Of a DNA stretch of 64,000 nucleotides, positions 1 through 7,510 are shown piece by piece. Each line of letters starts with the position of its first letter. Position 1 is the stretch's first letter. Source of the stretch: an uncultured Pelagibacteraceae bacterium (lineage in GTDB: Bacteria; Pseudomonadota; Alphaproteobacteria; Pelagibacterales; Pelagibacteraceae); contig CACKZT010000001.1 in NCBI GenBank assembly GCA_902604695.1, positions 151,345 through 215,344 on the forward strand, read 5' to 3'. Under the pieces are notes generated by a model, which was given only the letters and a program-made list of their open reading frames with translations, had not been told where the DNA came from and made no database searches. Made by a program: the position numbers and the translations under genes.

Positions 1-345
1 AGTTGGCCTGACTACGATCAAGCCGAACCATTTATGATCAGGTATTATGTATTATTTCGGAAAAGACCCAAATGGTTTCCTTTTAATATATTCATTCACA
101 AAATCATTAAGAGTGATTTAGGAGATTTGCATGACCATTACTGGTCCTATGTTACGATAATGCTTAAAGGTGGATATTGGGAAACTACAGAAAAAGGTAA
201 ATATTGGAGAGCCCCAGGTTATATAGGGTTTAAAAAAAGCCAAAATAGACACAGTTTAAAAATACCAGAAGGTAAAACAGCTTGGACATTGATATTAGTT
301 GGTCCTAATAAGGGTTCTAAGAGGTTCGCAAAATATACTCCATGA
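1..345 (+). CDS. cupin-like small protein, 5' end outside window
   Basis: I do not recognise a named family. The reading frame is open from base 1 (eleven codons before the ATG at 34), so the gene may begin upstream of the window; the ATG at 34 would give 103 residues. Counting from that Met, a His-Asp-His-Tyr-Trp motif lies at 33-37 within alternating beta-like segments, a GGYWE turn follows at 46-50 and another histidine at 73. That pattern suggests a small cupin-type beta barrel with a possible metal site, but this is inference. The stop overlaps the next start codon (ATGA), so it is translationally coupled to the methyltransferase gene. Confidence 0.6.
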   Translation, partial: SWPDYDQAEPFMIRYYVLFRKRPKWFPFNIFIHKIIKSDLGDLHDHYWSYVTIMLKGGYWETTEKGKYWRAPGYIGFKKSQNRHSLKIPEGKTAWTLILVGPNKGSKRFAKYTP

Positions 346-641
346 AGCCAGATAGCCTGTCAAATATAGCTTTTAGACATACTAAACTACAGTTAAAAGT
401 ATGGAATTATCTTAAAAAAATACCTTTAGGAGAAGTTAGAACCTACAAACAAGTGGCAAAAGCAGTGGGTAGACCTCTTGCAGTCCGAGCTGTAGCAAAT
501 GCAATAGGTAAAAACCCATTTCCAATTAAAATACCTTGTCATAGAGTAATTCGATCAAACGGCAAATTGGGAGGCTATTCAGGTCCTGGCGGCTTTAAAA
601 AGAAAAAGTTGTTGCTTAAAAAAGAAGGTATAAAGCTCTAG
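342..641 (+). CDS. minimal O6-alkylguanine-DNA alkyltransferase (MGMT)
   Basis: Suicide DNA-repair protein that moves an alkyl group from O6-alkylguanine to its own cysteine. The active-site motif PCHRV is at residues 65-69 with Cys66 intact, so it is a real methyltransferase rather than an alkyltransferase-like protein, where the cysteine is replaced. The DNA-binding helix (RAVANAIGKN, 49-58) and the TYKQVA segment (34-39) are present. At 99 residues it is only the C-terminal catalytic domain; Ogt/Ada-type enzymes are about 165-180 residues with an N-terminal RNase-H-like domain. The start overlaps the upstream stop by four bases. Family call firm; whether it acts mainly on O6-methylguanine is inferred. 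Confidence 0.88.
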   Translation: MKPDSLSNIAFRHTKLQLKVWNYLKKIPLGEVRTYKQVAKAVGRPLAVRAVANAIGKNPFPIKIPCHRVIRSNGKLGGYSGPGGFKKKKLLLKKEGIKL

Positions 642-1046
642 AATTGTTGTCTATCAACAACTCTGGTTAATTAATTTGATCAAGGGCTATTTTTTAATAT
701 TTCATCCCTAAGTTGTACCGTTAAACAGAGAATTCAAAAAAAAAGGCCTTCTATGTCCGTTTAAACGCTATATTCCCATAGCGCAAAGCTCATTATAAAT
801 ATATAAAATCTATTAATAGGAAACTTATATTTTAACCTAATTTTGGTGATAAAAGTCATACATCTTACTAAAAATAGCAATTTTATTAAGAATTTTGATT
901 AATTGACTAAATAAGCCCCTTTTATCCTCAATTAATTATACTATAAATGATTATTAAATAAAGTAATAAATACAATGATTTAAACTACATAATTAAACTA
1001 ATACATTAATATATAAGTAAATAGTATTGACTTATTAAATAAAAAA
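642..1046. other. 405-bp AT-rich intergenic region, no gene seen
   Basis: The longest gene-free stretch in the window. It lies between the plus-strand methyltransferase gene and the convergent minus-strand sugar cassette. I find no open frame of credible length on either strand and no tRNA. Two short inverted repeats are visible, TTGTTG/CAACAA at 644-660 and CGCTAT/ATAGCG at 766-783. Neither is followed by a clean T run, so neither is a convincing intrinsic terminator. The right half is almost pure A/T. It may be an integration boundary or a decayed gene, but nothing proves this. Confidence 0.6.
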
Positions 1047-1661
1047 CTAATTTAAATAGAAAATAGAAAATCCTTTATTACTACTCACATAAAAACGAGA
1101 AATTTGTTTGATTTTACGAATTTTTAAGAGTGAAGCAGGTTTGAAGTTAACAAAAATAAATATTATTCGCCTCTTAACCTTAATTTTTTTTATTAAATTA
1201 TTAACAAAATTTATAAAGATTTTTTCACTTCTAAAAGGGTTGTTAAAGAAAAAACAATCAATTTTAAGTTTTAAAAAATTAATTTTAGTAAAATCTTTTT
1301 TAATAATCTTAATATTTTTATGGTTTTTAAAAAGTTTTTTAGCAGAATTGTATTGGTCATCAAAATATTCTATACCAAAAAAATTTATTGTCTTAAGAGA
1401 TCTAGAAATAAAGTAAATAACTCTTCCGGATCCACAGCCTAAATCAATGAAGTTATTAAAATTTAAAGTTGCCAGATGTTTCCTAATATTTTCCAAAAAA
1501 TAAAAAGGAGTTGGTATATCATCTGACATTACTTTATTTTTAGACAGATTAAAATTATTACCCTTGTATCCCCTTAAAATATAAAGGAGTTCATAAAAAA
1601 TTATTTGAAATATTGAAAACCTATAGTCCTTAATAATTCTTAAAAAATTTTTAAAAAGCAT
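1047..1661 (-). CDS. class I SAM-dependent methyltransferase
   Basis: A Rossmann-fold methyltransferase of 204 residues. Motif I (IDLGCGSGR) is at 72-80, the acidic end of strand beta2 (GIEYF) at 96-100, and an FNNPF motif at 139-143 resembles the (N/D)PPF motif IV of N-methyltransferases. The substrate is unknown. The first 60 residues are basic and hydrophobic and may hold the protein near the membrane. The gene directly follows the cupin gene (0-base gap) and is last in the minus-strand sugar cassette, so modification of a surface sugar or lipid is a reasonable guess, not shown. Very A/T-rich codons. Confidence 0.75.
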   Translation of the reverse strand: MLFKNFLRIIKDYRFSIFQIIFYELLYILRGYKGNNFNLSKNKVMSDDIPTPFYFLENIRKHLATLNFNNFIDLGCGSGRVIYFISRSLKTINFFGIEYFDDQYNSAKKLFKNHKNIKIIKKDFTKINFLKLKIDCFFFNNPFRSEKIFINFVNNLIKKIKVKRRIIFIFVNFKPASLLKIRKIKQISRFYVSSNKGFSIFYLN

Positions 1662-2036
1662 TCAAACTAGAGGTTTTTTTAAACGAAAAGTGTCAGTTTC
1701 GTATTCTTTACCACCTCTTGGACCTTGGGTAAAAACGAGAAATTCCGAATTTTTAAGAGCTTTGATAGCATGTGACTCATTTTTTAAAGTAACGACTAAA
1801 TCACCTTTATTGAGAATCTTTTTTTTAACCCCCTGCCCTTTTTTTTTAGCATAAATAATTATTTTTCCAGATAATAAATAATTCCATTGTATAGTTTTTT
1901 TATGAAAATGATTTCCTCTTATTTTTCCTCTTTTTTGACTTATTAAAGTTATAGAATTTATTTTTTTGTTTTCTAAAAGATCTTTTATATATCCCCTATT
2001 ATCTTTGTGATTATATTTTAATTTAATTTTTTGCAT
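1662..2036 (-). CDS. cupin sugar-modifying protein, CapF C-terminal-like
   Basis: A single-domain cupin of about 124 residues. The hallmark RGNHFHKK (44-51, counted from an earlier possible Met at 2048) resembles the RGNHYH motif in the C-terminal cupin of CapF-type nucleotide-sugar enzymes and the dTDP-4-dehydrorhamnose epimerase superfamily. A glycine turn at 61 and His93 complete the likely site. Either the Met at 2048 or the one at 2036 can start it; both overlap the upstream methyltransferase gene, which suggests coupling. Likely role: epimerisation or isomerisation of a keto-sugar nucleotide for a surface glycan. The exact reaction cannot be read from sequence. Confidence 0.65.
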   Translation of the reverse strand: MQKIKLKYNHKDNRGYIKDLLENKKINSITLISQKRGKIRGNHFHKKTIQWNYLLSGKIIIYAKKKGQGVKKKILNKGDLVVTLKNESHAIKALKNSEFLVFTQGPRGGKEYETDTFRLKKPLV

Positions 2037-3276
2037 TCTTAGAACCAACTATTTTAACTTTAGGTATAGGTATAATAAATTTTCCACCACGTTTCATAAA
2101 TTTATGGTTGTTTCTTATAATTTCTTTAGAGAAATTCCAAGCTAATAATAATGCATAATCAGGCTTTGTTTGAAGAAGTTTTTTATCAGAAAAAACACGT
2201 ATATTAGTTCCTGGAGTTAACAATCCTTGTTTGATAGAAGATTTTTCTGTCGCATAATCTATATAATCTTTGTCGATTTTACAATAATTCAATAAAGTCA
2301 TACCCTTTGCTGGTGCACTTAGAACAACTATTTTCTTTTTTTGCTTTTTAAGTTTAGTTATTGTTGACATTATTTGATATCTATTTTGTTTAACTTTAAT
2401 GGCAAAATCATTTAAAGTTTTTTTCGAATTAATTCTTATATTTTTTTCAAGTTTACAAATCTTTTTTACACTTCGATTGATTGAAAAATTGTTTTTCTTG
2501 GAGATAAAAATACGAATAGATCCTCCATGAATATCTCTTTGTTGTACATCAATAATTTCCAAATTATATTTCTTAAAAAATTTAATTAAGGGCTCAACCG
2601 TTATATATGATAAATGTTCGTGATAAATAGTGTCATATTCGAGTTTTTTAATGAGATGCAAAAAGTGAGGAACTTCAATAACAAAAATACCTTTTTTAGG
2701 TTCTAATAATCTAACTATATTCTTAGTGAATGAGTCTAAATTATCAACGTGTGCAAATACATTAGTGCCAGTTATAACCATTGCTTTACCGTATTTACCT
2801 AAAATTTTAGTTGTTATTTTGTTGTCAAAAAAACTATTAAATGTTTTTAAATTACGTTTATTAGCAATTTTACATATATTTGAGGCTGGATCTATTCCAA
2901 TGGCATTCAAACTATTATCTTTAAAGGCTTTAACTAAGGTGCCTGTGTTACTTCCTATATCGATGGATAAGTCACCTTTTACTAAATCATATTTTTTTAC
3001 AGATGAGTCAGCAAATTCCTTATAATGTTTTTTTCCTTCATTAGTTAAAGATGACTCGTAAGGATAATTTTCTTGATATAAAATTTTTGGATCAACAACA
3101 TAATTTAATTGTTTAAATCCGCATTTTAAACAGTGATTAACTTTTAAGGGGTAATATTCTGTAGGTTTATTAAGATTTTGAATAAATTTAAATTGATCCG
3201 AAGGAGGTTGTAATCCTAAATCAAGAAATTCATAAAGTTTCTTACTATTACATAATCTACAATTTTTTTTTATCAT
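2023..3276 (-). CDS. zinc-finger sugar C-methyltransferase family protein
   Basis: A 417-residue protein with the three-part layout of NDP-sugar C-methyltransferases (TylC3/NovU-like). An N-terminal zinc domain has cysteine pairs C6/C9 and C49/C52. The SAM-binding domain has motif I (SIDIGSNTGT) at 104-113. An HEHLSY motif at 219-224 and GGSIR at 251-255 lie near the active site, and a C-terminal Rossmann-like domain runs from about 300. Known members methylate C3 of 4-keto-2,6-dideoxy sugars. Here it sits between a DegT aminotransferase and a sugar cupin, consistent with making a branched or amino deoxysugar. No 4,6-dehydratase is in the window, so the precursor must come from elsewhere. Confidence 0.82.
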   Translation of the reverse strand: MIKKNCRLCNSKKLYEFLDLGLQPPSDQFKFIQNLNKPTEYYPLKVNHCLKCGFKQLNYVVDPKILYQENYPYESSLTNEGKKHYKEFADSSVKKYDLVKGDLSIDIGSNTGTLVKAFKDNSLNAIGIDPASNICKIANKRNLKTFNSFFDNKITTKILGKYGKAMVITGTNVFAHVDNLDSFTKNIVRLLEPKKGIFVIEVPHFLHLIKKLEYDTIYHEHLSYITVEPLIKFFKKYNLEIIDVQQRDIHGGSIRIFISKKNNFSINRSVKKICKLEKNIRINSKKTLNDFAIKVKQNRYQIMSTITKLKKQKKKIVVLSAPAKGMTLLNYCKIDKDYIDYATEKSSIKQGLLTPGTNIRVFSDKKLLQTKPDYALLLAWNFSKEIIRNNHKFMKRGGKFIIPIPKVKIVGSKNAKN

Positions 3277-3322
3277 TTTGTTAATTTAAACGTTACTTGC
3301 TTCATAAGTAAAATATTTCTTA

Positions 3323-4444
3323 TTAGGATGCAATTTCTTTAATTATTTTGATAACATACTGTTGTTGCTTATTACTTAATGCTAAACCAGAAGGTATATA
3401 AAATCCATTTTTGGCAAGATTTTCTGAAACAGGCAATTTAAGATTTTTAAAATATCCCATTTTTTTTAGTACAGGTTGTTTATGAAGTGGCCAAAAAAAG
3501 TTTCTTGTTTCAATACCTTTGTTTCTTAATCTTTTCATAAATTGACTCACATTTAATTTAGACTTTTTATTTAATACTATTCCATATATCCAAAAAATAT
3601 TTTTTGCATATTTAGATTTATCAAAAGGTAAATTAAAAGATTCTATTTTTTTAAAAGCATTAGTGTAAATTTTACCTATTTTTCTCTTTTTAATAATAAA
3701 ATTATTTAATTTTTCTAATTGTGCTAAACCTATAGCAGACTGAATATTGGTAAACCTATAATTCCAGCCAAGTTCATGATGCATAAATCTCCTTTCGTTA
3801 TTAAAACATATATTTCTTAAACTTTTACATCTCTCAGAAATATTTTTATCATTTGTTACTATCATTCCTCCTTCACCTGTTGTGATATGTTTATTGGCAT
3901 AAAAACTGAATGTAGAAATATCTCCAAATGTACCACATTCTTTTTTTTTATATTTTAAACCCAATACTTCTGCAGTATCTTCAATAACTTTAATCTTAAA
4001 TTTTTTTGCAATTTTCATTAAAGGTTCCATATTTACAGGAAGACCATAAATATGTGGGACTATGATTAATTTTGTCTTTTTACTAATCTTTTTTTCAATT
4101 TGATCTACATTCATATTCCAAGTAACAGGATCACTATCAATGAGAACTGGTTTAGCTTTAGCCCTTATAACAGGCAATATGCAGGAAATAATTGTAAAAG
4201 AAGGTAATATAACTTCGTCACCTTTTTTTATTTTTAATGCCTCAAAAGCTATTTGTAGCGCTGCAGTGCCGTTTGAAACTGAAATGCCATATTTGCGTTT
4301 TAATCTTTGCGAAAATTTATCTTCAAATTTTTTTACTAAACTTCCAGAAGAAGAGATGTAGCCATCTCTTAAACAACTCAAAACATATTTTTTTTCATTA
4401 CCTTTTAAAAGAGGTTCATTAACAGGTATTTTTATTTTTTTCAT
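3323..4444 (-). CDS. DegT/DnrJ/EryC1/StrS sugar aminotransferase
   Basis: PLP-dependent transaminase of 373 residues that would add an amino group to a keto-sugar nucleotide. The PLP-binding lysine is K185 in the NKHITTGEGG segment, the typical motif of perosamine synthase-like members. D156 in the IEDTAEVLG stretch should contact the PLP pyridine nitrogen, and SNGTAAL (57-63) binds the phosphate. It is near full length for the family (about 370-390). It lies upstream of the C-methyltransferase in the same direction with a 46-base gap. The amino acceptor sugar is unknown. Confidence 0.9.
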   Translation of the reverse strand: MKKIKIPVNEPLLKGNEKKYVLSCLRDGYISSSGSLVKKFEDKFSQRLKRKYGISVSNGTAALQIAFEALKIKKGDEVILPSFTIISCILPVIRAKAKPVLIDSDPVTWNMNVDQIEKKISKKTKLIIVPHIYGLPVNMEPLMKIAKKFKIKVIEDTAEVLGLKYKKKECGTFGDISTFSFYANKHITTGEGGMIVTNDKNISERCKSLRNICFNNERRFMHHELGWNYRFTNIQSAIGLAQLEKLNNFIIKKRKIGKIYTNAFKKIESFNLPFDKSKYAKNIFWIYGIVLNKKSKLNVSQFMKRLRNKGIETRNFFWPLHKQPVLKKMGYFKNLKLPVSENLAKNGFYIPSGLALSNKQQQYVIKIIKEIAS

Positions 4445-4468
4445 AATATTGATATTTATAATTATACA

Positions 4469-5176
4469 TTAATTTCTAAAAATAGTAATTATTGCTCTTA
4501 AAAAATATTTAGACCCCAGATACAAAAAAGTAAAAAGATTTGGAAATGATTTACTTTGAATATCGGTATCATCAATTGTTTGCACATAAGGTATTTCCTT
4601 TATCTTAAATTTCTTCTTATATAATATATATATAAACTCAATATACCACTCCGCATAACCAGTAATTAAATGTTTAGTTTCATTTAAAACATTTTTTCTC
4701 ATTAAAAAAATTCCACTTGTAAAATCAGTAAATGGAATTCTTAAAAGAATTTTACAAACCAAATTTATTAACCTGCTTGAGAGAGATCTAATCATGATTC
4801 GTTGGTCGCCACCATTTTTCAGATATCTCGAAAGCGATGCAATATCATAACCCTCGTTTAATTTTAAAATAAGTTTTTTAAAATATAAAATTTGATCTTT
4901 ACTATTTACATCAACTGTTCCCAAATAATCGCCAGAAGCTTCCATAAAGCCTTTTAGTTGAGCTGAAGCTAGGCCTCTTTCATTTTTTCGTACAAAAAGT
5001 TTAAAATTATATATACTTTTGATTTTATCAAGGATTTCAAGAGTTCCATCATTAGAATTATCATCAACAATTATTATTTCACAATTATCAATATTTTCAT
5101 TTATTAATCTTATGGAATTTTCTATATAATTTTTTTCATTAAATGTGCATAAAATTAATGAAGTTTTTTTTGTCAT
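4469..5176 (-). CDS. GT2 glycosyltransferase, DPM1-like
   Basis: Glycosyltransferase family 2 protein of 235 residues resembling polyprenyl-phosphate mannosyl/glucosyl transferases. The nucleotide-binding start (SLILCTFNE, 6-14) and VDDNSNDGT (37-45) are clear. In place of the usual metal-binding D-x-D there is Asp-Val-Asn at 89-91. The protein ends soon after the GT-A domain, with one hydrophobic stretch near the C-terminus, so the long membrane anchor of ArnC-type members is absent. It is the upstream gene of the sugar cassette and directly abuts the transporter gene before it. Donor and acceptor are unknown. Confidence 0.78.
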   Translation of the reverse strand: MTKKTSLILCTFNEKNYIENSIRLINENIDNCEIIIVDDNSNDGTLEILDKIKSIYNFKLFVRKNERGLASAQLKGFMEASGDYLGTVDVNSKDQILYFKKLILKLNEGYDIASLSRYLKNGGDQRIMIRSLSSRLINLVCKILLRIPFTDFTSGIFLMRKNVLNETKHLITGYAEWYIEFIYILYKKKFKIKEIPYVQTIDDTDIQSKSFPNLFTFLYLGSKYFLRAIITIFRN

Positions 5177-6076
5177 TTAAATAAAATATTTTAAAGCGAA
5201 AAATACAATAACAGGAATTGTTATAAAAGACATTATTGTTGATACAACAATTACGCCAACAATACTGTCAACAACTTTTTTTTCTGAGTACATGGAGCCA
5301 ACTAAATATGTAAGCACTGCACTAGGCATGGCTGATTGAATTAGTAAAACTCCAGCCGCAAATCCAGATAAATTAAGTATCTTGATTAGAGAAAATGCAA
5401 TTATGGGACCTCCTAAAACTCTCGTTGTAGCTAAAACTATAGATTTATTCCAAGATTTAACTTTTAACCTGGTTAGAGCAACTCCTAATGACATCAAAAC
5501 TAAAAATATAGTTGAATATGTTAATAGAAAGGTAGAATTTTCTAAAAATTTTGGAACATCCCACTCAAAATATAAAAATAAAACAGAAATCAAAATTCCA
5601 TATGTTGGAGCATTTTTTATAACAATATCAAACGAAAATTGTTTTTTTGCCAAAAAAACACCTAAAGTAAAGTGAAATAAAATAATAACCGAAGCAATTG
5701 CCGAAGCTACACCTAGGCCTGAAGTCCCATAAGCAAATAAACATATTGGAATACCCATATTGCCGGTGTTAGGTAAAATTAGTGGAGGCAATTCACTTAT
5801 AGGGTCATTTTTCAATAATATTAAAACAACTAAACCAATAATAGAGAAACCAGCTATAATAATTAAGGCGTAAATAAAATATTCTAGGAATATCTCTAAA
5901 GTGACTCCTGTAGTTGTAATTGTGTAAAAAATCATTGCAGGTGTGCCTATATTACCAGCAAAATCTGTTATAAATTTTGTATTTAATTTTGGATCTTTTT
6001 TTCCTAAATAGTATCCAATTCCTATGATAAGAAAGACAGGGAATAAAACTTCAAAAAGTTTAAAATATAACTCCAT
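5177..6076 (-). CDS. AEC (auxin efflux carrier) family transporter
   Basis: Integral membrane protein of 299 residues with about ten hydrophobic segments and the AEC-family signature regions: an N-terminal FPVFLIIGIGYYLG-like helix, PNTGNMGIPI near 102-111, and a PSAVLTY segment in the last third. Bacterial members export or import small organic acids such as malate, but substrates cannot be predicted from sequence. Its start overlaps the last base of the SbmA-like gene stop and its stop abuts the GT2 start, so it is probably in the same transcript. Confidence 0.82.
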   Translation of the reverse strand: MELYFKLFEVLFPVFLIIGIGYYLGKKDPKLNTKFITDFAGNIGTPAMIFYTITTTGVTLEIFLEYFIYALIIIAGFSIIGLVVLILLKNDPISELPPLILPNTGNMGIPICLFAYGTSGLGVASAIASVIILFHFTLGVFLAKKQFSFDIVIKNAPTYGILISVLFLYFEWDVPKFLENSTFLLTYSTIFLVLMSLGVALTRLKVKSWNKSIVLATTRVLGGPIIAFSLIKILNLSGFAAGVLLIQSAMPSAVLTYLVGSMYSEKKVVDSIVGVIVVSTIMSFITIPVIVFFALKYFI

Positions 6077-7071
6077 TAAACTTTGACTCTTCTAGGAATA
6101 TTTTTTTGGTTAAAATTTATAGATGTCTCAAATTCCATAAGTCTTTTATAAATAGATCTAAGTTCTGTAATTCTTGTCCAATTTTGTAAAAATAATGAAA
6201 AACTACCTTGAACCTCTCTAAAGGCTGAAGAGGTTTGAATAAGTACTCCTAGAGTCATTGCTCCAGTAAATAATCCCGGTCCCATTAATAAATATGGAAC
6301 TATAATCATTGACTGGTTATACATAATTAACCAAAGATCAAAGTATCCGTAATGCAAAAAAAGTTTATGATAATTAAATTTAATACCTGTAAATAATTGA
6401 AGAATTGTAGGAGCTTGAACATAATTCATTCTATCATCTTCGCCATAAACAAGTTCTTTTCTAAATGCAGCTTCAACTTTTTGGTTGTTATATTCTAAAC
6501 CTGGAAGTTTTATACCAACAAGCCAACTTACTGCTAGACCTCCTAAACTAGCCGTTAATGAAACCCATACTAATGATCCCGAAATATCTTTAAAAAAAGG
6601 TATTACTACATTAGATGATAAACCCCAAAGAATTGGAATAAATGCTATCAATAACATTATTGCTCTAACTACCTGCAATCCTAAACTTTCCACAATTTTT
6701 GCAAAATTCATTGCATCTTCTTGAATTCTTTGAGAAGCACCTTCAACTTTTGCATCTACGGCTCTCCAATATGGCATATAAGAAAATGTCATGGCTTCTC
6801 TCCATCTAAAGGCCCATAATCTTGTAAAATAATTAGTTACTGTATAAATAATTACATATGGTATTGCTAGTTTCATAAACAAAAATATACCGTCGTAAAA
6901 TTCTGAAAGTTCTCTTTCAGTTGCTTTTTGAAGTAAGTCGTAGAAACCCTTGTACCATTCGTTAATCTTTACATCTATATAAGTTTGAGCTAATAAAGAA
7001 AGAATAATAAAAGCAAAACCTCCCCATGACCAAAGTAACCATTTTTTTTCTGTAAAGAAACTACGCCACAT
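6076..7071 (-). CDS. SbmA/BacA-like inner-membrane protein, short N-terminus
   Basis: Matches the SbmA/BacA peptide-transporter family closely over its length, including KLPGLEYNNQKVEAAFRKEL and the following VYGEDD segment, and the FRWREAM and QEDAMNFA stretches. Family members import peptides, bleomycin-like drugs or cobalamin across the inner membrane. At 331 residues it begins where residue about 76 of the 406-residue E. coli SbmA would lie, so one or two N-terminal helices are missing. It has no ABC ATPase domain, unlike BclA. Its neighbours (NDUFS4-like gene, AEC transporter) do not reveal a substrate. Confidence 0.85.
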   Translation of the reverse strand: MWRSFFTEKKWLLWSWGGFAFIILSLLAQTYIDVKINEWYKGFYDLLQKATERELSEFYDGIFLFMKLAIPYVIIYTVTNYFTRLWAFRWREAMTFSYMPYWRAVDAKVEGASQRIQEDAMNFAKIVESLGLQVVRAIMLLIAFIPILWGLSSNVVIPFFKDISGSLVWVSLTASLGGLAVSWLVGIKLPGLEYNNQKVEAAFRKELVYGEDDRMNYVQAPTILQLFTGIKFNYHKLFLHYGYFDLWLIMYNQSMIIVPYLLMGPGLFTGAMTLGVLIQTSSAFREVQGSFSLFLQNWTRITELRSIYKRLMEFETSINFNQKNIPRRVKV

Positions 7072-7073
7072 TT

Positions 7074-7358
7074 TTATTCTTTTGTAAAATTGTCTGAATA
7101 AGACTTAATTACAAATTCCTTTTTTTTTGGTTCAAATAATTTGTATTCTATATTATTTTTTTTTACAAATTCAATAGCTTTTTCTTTAGAAGAAAATTCA
7201 AGCTTAACTTCTCCTAAGGTATCATCAGTTGTCTCCCACCCCATAAAAGGATTGGTTTTAGAATCTTTTGTAAAAAATTCTATGACCCATTTATTATTTT
7301 TTCCCCTGCCAGATTGCATTGCACTTTTAGCAGGAATGTAAATTTTAGCTTTTTTCAT
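7074..7358 (-). CDS. NDUFS4-like accessory subunit of respiratory complex I
   Basis: A 94-residue protein resembling the ETC complex I subunit conserved region (mitochondrial NDUFS4/18-kDa subunit and its alphaproteobacterial orthologue). The typical run KIYIPAKSAMQSGRGKNNKW at the N-terminus and FMGWETTDDTLGEV in the middle are present. It is a peripheral accessory subunit that stabilises the NADH-binding arm of NADH:quinone oxidoreductase. It is two bases upstream of the SbmA-like gene and is preceded by tRNA-Pro on the same strand. The nuo operon itself is not in the window. Confidence 0.88.
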   Translation of the reverse strand: MKKAKIYIPAKSAMQSGRGKNNKWVIEFFTKDSKTNPFMGWETTDDTLGEVKLEFSSKEKAIEFVKKNNIEYKLFEPKKKEFVIKSYSDNFTKE

Positions 7359-7360
7359 AA

Positions 7361-7437
<77 letters not shown>

Positions 7438-7468
7438 ATCGTCTGTTTTATAGGATAATTATACCTTT

Positions 7469-7496
7469 TTGGCAATTGAAAGATAAGCATTATAGA
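7469..7496 (+). promoter_or_regulatory. candidate sigma-70 promoter of nhaA operon
   Basis: TTGGCA at 7469-7474 (5 of 6 to the -35 consensus) and TATAGA at 7491-7496 (4 of 6) are separated by 16 bases. This would start transcription only about 8 bases before the nhaA ATG, so the leader would be very short. Found by eye only. Confidence 0.45.
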
Positions 7497-7510
7497 AGTA
7501 AATAGTAACT

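Noticed and set aside
644..660. TTGTTG/CAACAA hairpin as terminator of the alkyltransferase gene
   Set aside because: Six weak pairs and no T run after the stem.
1108..1416. 102-codon plus-strand frame opposite the small methyltransferase
   Set aside because: Overlaps a frame with clear SAM motifs; product is repetitive Lys/Leu/Phe with no pattern.
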